This document shows, one piece after another, positions 5,076 through 10,378 of a stretch of 10,378 nucleotides of DNA. Position 1 is the first letter of the stretch, and the number at the start of each line of letters is the position of its first letter. Under the pieces are notes generated by a model that was given only the letters and a program-made list of their open reading frames with translations, made no database searches and was not told where the DNA came from. This DNA is from an uncultured Collinsella sp. (GTDB lineage: Bacteria > Actinomycetota > Coriobacteriia > Coriobacteriales > Coriobacteriaceae), in the NCBI GenBank assembly GCA_902489945.1, contig CABUBZ010000061.1:1-10378 (forward strand). Direction: 5' to 3'. Position numbers and translations under genes: made by a program.

Positions 5076-5159
5076 TTACAGGTCGAACTTGGGGCCCTTG
5101 TTGCCGTCCTTGAGGTCGGCGGTGTCCACTCGTAGGGCGTGCGTTACGCGATTGTTTCG
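5076..5159 (-). pseudogene. Apparent 3' remnant of a lost minus-strand gene
   Basis: Reading the minus strand towards a TAA at plus 5076-5078 gives a protein-like C-terminus, THALRVDTADLKDGNKGPKF followed by DL and stop. The codons are those favoured in well-expressed genes here (AAG, GAC, AAC, CTC, TTC). The frame is open back to 5207, but the part beyond about 5160 looks noncoding and no ATG, GTG or TTG with a ribosome site begins it. It therefore looks like the tail of a gene whose front was lost when gltBD came to lie here. I do not recognise the family. Chance coding appearance in GC-rich DNA is the main alternative. Confidence 0.4.
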
Positions 5160-5242
5160 AAACGGGTGGGAAACACAACGGGCCGGCGATGCCCCTAGTA
5201 TGCCTATTCAACTGACTGTCTAATATCTAGGGGAGGATCGCG

Positions 5243-8200
5243 ATGCAGGCAGATTCCGCTCAGCAGCAGGGCCTTTATCGCCCCGAATTCGACCACGATG
5301 CATGTGGCATCGGCGCGCTTGCCGATATCAACGGCGAGCGCCATCACCAGATTCTGGACGACGCGCTGTCCATTCTGGTCAACTTGGAGCACCGCGGCGG
5401 CACGGGACTCGAGAAGAACACCGGCGATGGCGCCGGCATCCTGTTCCAGGTCCCGCATCACTTTTTCCGCAAAGAGGCTCAAAAGTGCGGCCAGATTCTG
5501 CCGGCAGAGGGCGACTATGGCGTGGCCATGCTGTTCTTCCCGCAGGACGACAAGGGCGTAGAGGATGCTCGCCGCGTGTTTGAGGAGGGCTGCGCCGAGG
5601 CCGGCGTGCCGCTGCTCTTTTGGCGCGAGGTGCCCGTCGACCCGCACGACCTGGGCGAGACGGCACGCGCCTGCATGCCCACCATCCTGCAGGCCTTCCT
5701 GGGTCGCCCCGACGACACGCCCGCCGGTGACGCCTTCGAGCGCCGCCTGTATGTGTGCCGCCGCACCATCGAGAAGAAGGCCGACGCCGAGTTCGCCCTG
5801 CGCGACAAGATCTTCTACGTGTGCTCCATGAGCTCGCGCACCATCGTGTACAAGGGCATGCTCGTCGCCACGCAGATGCGCCGCTTCTTCATCGACCTCA
5901 ACGACGCCGCCGTCAAGACGGCCGTGGCGCTCGTTCACTCGCGCTACTCCACCAACACCACGCCCAGCTGGGAGCGCGCACACCCCAACCGCTTTATCAT
6001 CCACAACGGCGAGATCAACACCCTCAAGGGCAACGTCAACTGGATCCGTGCCCGCGAACCCAACCTGTACAGCCCCGTGCTGCAGCACGATCTTGAGCGC
6101 GTGATGCCCATCATCAACCGCGAGGGTTCCGACTCCGCGATTTTGGACAATGTACTCGAGTTTTTGGTCATGAACGGTCGTCCGCTCACGCGCGCCGCAT
6201 CCATGCTGCTGCCCGAGCCGTGGGACCATAACGACAGCCTGAGTGAGGAGCGCCGCGCCTACGACGCCTATCAGTCCATGCTCATGGAGCCGTGGGACGG
6301 TCCGGCTGCCATCGCCTTTACCGACGGCCGTACCCTGGGTGCCGCCCTCGACCGCAACGGCCTGCGTCCCGCCCGCTACTACGTGACGCGCGACGGCCGC
6401 TTTATGCTGGCGAGCGAGGTGGGCACCATCGAGGTGCGCCCCGAGAACATCCTGACGAGCGGCTGCCTGGGACCGGGCCAGATGCTCGAGGTCGACTTTG
6501 CCCGCGGCCGCGTGATCTACAACGACGAGCTGCGCGCCCGTTACGCCAAGGAGAAGCCCTACCGCGATTGGATTGCCGAGGAGACGCTGACGGTCGACGC
6601 GCTCGACAAGCCCGCCGCGGAGACGCCGGCCGAGGACGCTGAGGTGCCCGCTGCCGTGCGCATGGCCAAGCTCGGCTATCACTGGGATGATGTCGACGAG
6701 GTCGTACGTCCCATGGCCCAACAGGGCAAGGCACCGCTCGCCTCGATGGGCATCGATGCGCCGCTGGCCTGCCTGTCCAAGAAGACGCGCTCGTTCTACG
6801 ACTACTTCTATCAGCTGTTCGCCCAGGTCACGAACCCGCCGATCGATGCCCTGCGCGAGCATATGGTCACCTCGACCACGCTCTACCTGGGCAATCACGG
6901 TAACCTGCTCGAGGACTCCCGTACGGCCTGCCAGCTGGTGCGCCTGGAGCGCCCGCTGCTGAGCGAGGAGGAGTTCGACCGCATTTGCGCGATTGACCGT
7001 GTTGGTTTTAAGACCCGCCAGTTCCGTGCCGTCTACCGCCGCGATGCCGGCGAGGGCGCGCTGCAGGCTGCGCTCAAGCAGCTTGCCGAGGACGTTGAGG
7101 CTGCGGTCCGCGATGGCGTGAACATTGTGGTGCTGAGCGATCGTGCCGGAGCGGGCGAGGTGCCCGTGCCGTCGCTGCTTGCCGTGGGCTGCGTGCACAA
7201 CCACCTGATCCGCGCCGGTGTGCGTACCTTTGCCGATATTGTGGTGGAGTGCGGCGACGCCGTGTCTCCGCACGACTTTGCGGCACTGGTGGGTTACTCC
7301 GCGAGCGGCATCTATCCGTACAACGCGCATGCGTGCATCCGCGATCTGGCGGCACGCGGCGACCTGGACGTGACGGCCGAGCAGGGCATCGCCAACTACA
7401 ACAAGGCTGCGACCGCCGGCATCGTTTCCATCATGTCCAAGATGGGCATCTCCACGGTGCAGAGCTACCATTCGGCGCAGATCTTCGAGGCCGTGGGCTT
7501 TACGCCGGAGTTCGTCAACGCGTACTTCGCCGGCACGGTGAGCCGTGTGGGCGGTATGGGTGTCGAGGACGTTGAGCGCGAGCAAAACGAGCGCTACGAC
7601 GCCGCGCTCGCTATCCTTAAGAGCCCGGCTCCCGATCAGCTGCCCACGCTGGGTTTGACCAAGTGGCGCCCGCTCGGCGGCGAGGATCACCTGATCGACC
7701 CTCAGGCCGTCTACCTGCTCCAGACCGCCTGCCGTGAGGACAGCTACGACACCTTTAAGGAGTACAGCGCCCGTCTGCACCGCACCGGCCGTGCCGTGCG
7801 CCTGCGCGACTTGCTCGACTTTAATGCCAGCGGCCGCACGCCGGTTTCGCTCGACGAGGTGGAGCCCGCGCTCAACATCGTCCGCCGCTTTAACACCGGC
7901 GCCATGTCGTACGGCTCCATCAGCAAAGAGGCGCACGAGTGCATGGCCATCGCCATGAATCGCCTGCACGGCCGCTCCAACTCCGGCGAGGGCGGCGAGG
8001 ACCCTCGCCGCGAGACCCCGCTGGCCAACGGCGACTCCAAGAACTCCGCGATCAAGCAGGTGGCGAGCGCGCGCTTTGGCGTGACGAGTCGTTACCTGTG
8101 CAGCGCCTTCGAGATCCAGATCAAGATGGCCCAGGGCGCCAAGCCCGGCGAGGGTGGTCACCTGCCCGGCAAGAAGGTCTACCCCTGGATCGCCGAGGTC

Positions 8201-9943
8201 CGTCAGTCCACGCCCGGCATCGGCCTGATCTCGCCTCCGCCGCACCACGACATCTACTCCATCGAGGACCTGGCCGAGCTGATCTTTGACCTTAAGAACG
8301 CCAACCCCGGCGCACGCGTGTCGGTCAAGCTGGTCAGCGAGGCCGGCGTCGGCACCATCGCCACCGGTGTGGCCAAGGGTGCCGCCGACAAGATCTTGAT
8401 CAGCGGCCACAACGGCGGCTCCGGTGCTGCGGCGCGCGATTCGATCTGGCACGCCGGTCTGCCGCTGGAGCTTGGCCTTGCCGAGGCCCAGCAGACGCTG
8501 CTGCAAAATGGCCTGCGCTCACGCGTGGTGCTCGAGGCCGATGGCAAGCTCATGGACGGCACCGATGTTGCCGTCGCCTGCCTGCTGGGTGCCGAGGAGT
8601 TTGGCTTTGCGACCATGCCGCTCATCTCCATGGGCTGCCTCATGCAGCGCGACTGCCAGCAGGATACCTGCCCGGCCGGCATCGCCACGCAGAACTGCCG
8701 TCTGCGTCACGGCTTCCGCGGCAAGCCCGAGCACGTTGAGCACTTTATGCTCTTTGTGGCCGAGCAGCTGCGCGAGGTCATGGCACGCCTGGGCTTCCGC
8801 ACCATCGACGAGATGGTCGGCCATCCCGAGTGCCTGCGCCAGATTGAGGTGCCGGGCAACCGCAAGGCCAACCTGCTCGATCTGTCGCCCGTGCTGGCGA
8901 GCGCGACCTGTGAGTTTGGTGCCCACATCCCGGGTGCCGACGGCCGTCACTTCCTGCCCCAGATGGCTGCGGACAGCGAGCTCGGCAAGACGCTCGACTC
9001 TACGCTGTTTGTCCCCTATACGGCCGATGCCCGTGCGCACCTGCGTCCGATTCGTTTCCATGCCGACATCGCCAACGTCAACCGTTGCGTTGGCACCATC
9101 TTGGGCAATGCGGTGACCAAGGCACATCCCGAGGGCCTGCCCGCCGGCTCCATCACCATCGATTGCGATGGCTCGGCCGGTCAGAGCTTTGGCGCGTTCC
9201 TGCCGCGCGGTGTGACGCTCAACGTGTGCGGCGACGCCAACGACTACTTTGGCAAGGGCCTTTCGGGCGGCGAGGTCTCCGTGCGCCCCAACCCGCGTGC
9301 GACCTACAAGTTCGACGAGAACATCATCGTGGGCAACGTGGCGTTCTTTGGCGCCACGAGCGGCCGTGGCTTCATTAACGGCCTGGCCGGCCAGCGCTTT
9401 GGCGTTCGCAACTCCGGCGCCACCGTGGTGGTCGAGGGCTGCGGCAACCATGGCTGCGAGTACATGACGGGCGGCCTGGCGCTCATTTTGGGCGAGGTCG
9501 GGCAGAACTTCGCCGCCGGCATGACAGGCGGTGTGGCCTATGTCTATGACCAGTACGGCACGCTCGATGCCCGTGTGAACCACGAGAGCGTTGAGCTCAA
9601 GGCCCCGACGGCCGACGAGCTGGCGCAGATCCGCAAGCTTATCCAGGAGCACGTGGACGCGACGCAGAGCCCGCGCGGCATTAAGCTGCTCTACAGCTTT
9701 GACTCGATGAGCAAGCATTTTGTGAAGGTCATCCCGACCGAGTACGAGCGCGTGCTGGCGATTGTCGCCGCCGCCGAGGGCGCGGGCAAGACGCATGCGC
9801 AGGCCGAGGAGCTGGCGTTTGACATCGTGACCGGTCGCGCCGACGCTGCTGATGTTGATCGCTTTGATGTTGCGGGTGGCGCTGTGGCTGGTGCTGCGAC
9901 CGCCGCTGCCAGCTCTGTTGCTTCGACCAAGAAGGAGGCGTAA
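5243..9943 (+). CDS. gltB: Glutamate synthase large (alpha) subunit
   Basis: A 1566-aa protein of the expected length for the large subunit of bacterial GOGAT. It takes the amide nitrogen of glutamine and, with GltD supplying electrons, converts 2-oxoglutarate to glutamate. The N-terminal amidotransferase has the catalytic C21 (HDACGIG) after a 20-residue propeptide that is normally cleaved, then NLEHRGGTG, GDGAGI, NGEINTLKGN and RNGLRPARY. A central linker domain follows. The FMN/synthase domain includes GRSNSGEGGEDPRR (from G910), ISGHNGGSGA and the 3Fe-4S ligands C1132, C1138 and C1143 (CLMQRDCQQDTC). The C-terminal GXGXG beta-helix lies around residues 1300-1480 (FGKGLSGGE, GCGNHGCEYMTGG). 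The last about 30 residues are Ala-rich and probably disordered. AGGGGAGG (5229-5236) lies 6 nt before the ATG. It is followed by gltD after 5 bp in one operon. Confidence 0.98.
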   Translation: MQADSAQQQGLYRPEFDHDACGIGALADINGERHHQILDDALSILVNLEHRGGTGLEKNTGDGAGILFQVPHHFFRKEAQKCGQILPAEGDYGVAMLFFPQDDKGVEDARRVFEEGCAEAGVPLLFWREVPVDPHDLGETARACMPTILQAFLGRPDDTPAGDAFERRLYVCRRTIEKKADAEFALRDKIFYVCSMSSRTIVYKGMLVATQMRRFFIDLNDAAVKTAVALVHSRYSTNTTPSWERAHPNRFIIHNGEINTLKGNVNWIRAREPNLYSPVLQHDLERVMPIINREGSDSAILDNVLEFLVMNGRPLTRAASMLLPEPWDHNDSLSEERRAYDAYQSMLMEPWDGPAAIAFTDGRTLGAALDRNGLRPARYYVTRDGRFMLASEVGTIEVRPENILTSGCLGPGQMLEVDFARGRVIYNDELRARYAKEKPYRDWIAEETLTVDALDKPAAETPAEDAEVPAAVRMAKLGYHWDDVDEVVRPMAQQGKAPLASMGIDAPLACLSKKTRSFYDYFYQLFAQVTNPPIDALREHMVTSTTLYLGNHGNLLEDSRTACQLVRLERPLLSEEEFDRICAIDRVGFKTRQFRAVYRRDAGEGALQAALKQLAEDVEAAVRDGVNIVVLSDRAGAGEVPVPSLLAVGCVHNHLIRAGVRTFADIVVECGDAVSPHDFAALVGYSASGIYPYNAHACIRDLAARGDLDVTAEQGIANYNKAATAGIVSIMSKMGISTVQSYHSAQIFEAVGFTPEFVNAYFAGTVSRVGGMGVEDVEREQNERYDAALAILKSPAPDQLPTLGLTKWRPLGGEDHLIDPQAVYLLQTACREDSYDTFKEYSARLHRTGRAVRLRDLLDFNASGRTPVSLDEVEPALNIVRRFNTGAMSYGSISKEAHECMAIAMNRLHGRSNSGEGGEDPRRETPLANGDSKNSAIKQVASARFGVTSRYLCSAFEIQIKMAQGAKPGEGGHLPGKKVYPWIAEVRQSTPGIGLISPPPHHDIYSIEDLAELIFDLKNANPGARVSVKLVSEAGVGTIATGVAKGAADKILISGHNGGSGAAARDSIWHAGLPLELGLAEAQQTLLQNGLRSRVVLEADGKLMDGTDVAVACLLGAEEFGFATMPLISMGCLMQRDCQQDTCPAGIATQNCRLRHGFRGKPEHVEHFMLFVAEQLREVMARLGFRTIDEMVGHPECLRQIEVPGNRKANLLDLSPVLASATCEFGAHIPGADGRHFLPQMAADSELGKTLDSTLFVPYTADARAHLRPIRFHADIANVNRCVGTILGNAVTKAHPEGLPAGSITIDCDGSAGQSFGAFLPRGVTLNVCGDANDYFGKGLSGGEVSVRPNPRATYKFDENIIVGNVAFFGATSGRGFINGLAGQRFGVRNSGATVVVEGCGNHGCEYMTGGLALILGEVGQNFAAGMTGGVAYVYDQYGTLDARVNHESVELKAPTADELAQIRKLIQEHVDATQSPRGIKLLYSFDSMSKHFVKVIPTEYERVLAIVAAAEGAGKTHAQAEELAFDIVTGRADAADVDRFDVAGGAVAGAATAAASSVASTKKEA

Positions 9944-9948
9944 GTGCC

Positions 9949-10378
9949 ATGGGTAAGCCCGGTGCTTTTCTTGATATCGATCGCGTGGCCCACGAGCTTC
10001 GCCCCGTGGAGGAGCGCAGCCGCGATTTCGATCCGCTGTACGTGGAGCTCGACGATGACGCACGACGTGCTCAGGCGAGCCGCTGCATGATGTGCGGCGT
10101 GGCGTTTTGCCAGATGGGCGCGAGCTTTGGCAAAGCGCGCCCGAGCGGCTGCCCACTGCACAACCTGATCCCCGAGTGGAATGAGCTGGTGTATCGCGGA
10201 CGCTGGGACGAGGCGGCCGAGCGTCTGTCGCTCACCTCACCCATGCCCGAGTTCACGAGCCGCGTGTGCCCGGCGCTGTGCGAGGCCGCGTGCAACCTGG
10301 GCTCGGTCGACGGCCAGCCCACGACGATTCACGACAACGAGCGTGCGATCAGCGACCACGAGTGGGCCAACGGCGGCC
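9949..10378 (+). CDS. gltD: Glutamate synthase small (beta) subunit, N-terminal part
   Basis: The first 143 codons are present and the frame is open at the window end. GltD is the NAD(P)H- and FAD-binding subunit that feeds electrons through 4Fe-4S clusters to GltB. The start MGKPGAFLDIDR is typical of the family. The N-terminal ferredoxin-like cysteines are visible: CMMCGVAFC (C46, C49, C54), GCPL (C68), then CPALCEAAC (C107, C111, C115). NLIPEWNELVYRGRWDEA is another family hallmark. The FAD and NAD(P)H Rossmann domains (usual total about 480-500 aa) lie beyond the window. AAGGAGG (9932-9938) sits in the last codons of gltB, 10 nt before the ATG. Confidence 0.97.
   Translation, partial: MGKPGAFLDIDRVAHELRPVEERSRDFDPLYVELDDDARRAQASRCMMCGVAFCQMGASFGKARPSGCPLHNLIPEWNELVYRGRWDEAAERLSLTSPMPEFTSRVCPALCEAACNLGSVDGQPTTIHDNERAISDHEWANGG

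Larger units (their letters stand above)
4705..5242. other. Divergent intergenic region between gpmA and gltB
   Basis: These 538 bp contain no intact gene. From left to right they hold the gpmA ribosome site and candidate promoter (to about 4785), the six-element repeat array (4844-5058), the apparent 3' remnant of a minus-strand gene (5076-5159) and the gltB leader with AGGGGAGG at 5229-5236. I could not pick a confident gltB promoter. TAGTAT (5196-5201) and TAATAT (5221-5226) are possible -10 boxes without a good -35 partner. No GlnR-type site was recognised upstream of gltB. Confidence 0.7.

Noticed and set aside
5071..5087. Seventh array element (gtttacaggtcgaac)
   Set aside because: It resembles the element but is out of the 40-bp phase and in the wrong orientation for the next position. 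It is better explained as the last codons of the minus-strand remnant.
5020..5211. 63-codon minus-strand ORF over hairpin 3 and the gltB leader
   Set aside because: It runs through the repeat, has no ribosome site and no protein-like composition. A different minus-strand frame in the same place is the plausible gene remnant.
5204..8506. Open frame of 1100 codons on the minus strand opposite gltB
   Set aside because: It is antisense to a gene with unmistakable GOGAT motifs, and has the low-complexity Gly/Ala/Val/His/Arg composition expected opposite GC-rich codons. No recognisable domain. The same applies to the 545-codon minus-strand frame at 8519-10156.

Overview
The window looks like chromosomal DNA from a high-GC Gram-positive of the class Coriobacteriia. 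Collinsella or a close relative is my best guess. The pointers are GC-rich third codon positions, AAGGAGG/GAGGAG ribosome sites, a CCA-encoding tRNA gene, and an anaerobe-type flavin reductase/rubredoxin pair. This is an inference from composition and gene content; no 16S or other taxonomic marker is present.

Layout, left to right. The 3' end of a tRNA (1-32) is followed by an intrinsic terminator (44-74). A two-gene plus-strand unit follows: a TPR-like protein (128-1045), then smpB (1035-1505), overlapping by 11 bp. A 206-bp gap holds a long imperfect hairpin (1518-1584) and a strong terminator (1627-1660). Next are a flavin reductase-like protein (1712-2215) and a very short rubredoxin-like protein (2304-2447) with its own promoter-like sequence and terminator. 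Together these two resemble a split version of the fused high-molecular-weight rubredoxin (Hrb) of anaerobes. On the minus strand, gpmA (4704-3931) is followed 75 bp later by an NRAMP-family metal transporter (3855-2599), probably as one transcript. gpmA carries one internal in-frame TGA that separates the two catalytic histidines. On the plus strand, gltB (5243-9943) is complete, and gltD starts 5 bp later and runs off the window end. Together they encode bacterial glutamate synthase (GOGAT).

The most unusual structure is in the 538-bp divergent region between gpmA and gltB. Six copies of a 15-nt element (tctcgatctgtaaca and its reverse complement, alternating) sit at an exact 40-bp period from 4844 to 5058, forming three hairpins with an 80-bp repeat length. 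Spacers inside the hairpins are all 25 nt and visibly related. Spacers between hairpins are also 25 nt but less alike. One hairpin pair differs from its neighbour by matching changes in both arms. A half copy of the same element lies at 2529-2570, so the gpmA/NRAMP pair is bracketed by this family. Between the array and gltB lies what looks like the last codons of a lost minus-strand gene (5076-5159).

The genes otherwise serve ordinary housekeeping roles: ribosome rescue, redox/oxygen handling, metal uptake, lower glycolysis and ammonia assimilation. The candidate novelty is in the intergenic repeats and the gpmA lesion rather than in a new multi-gene system.
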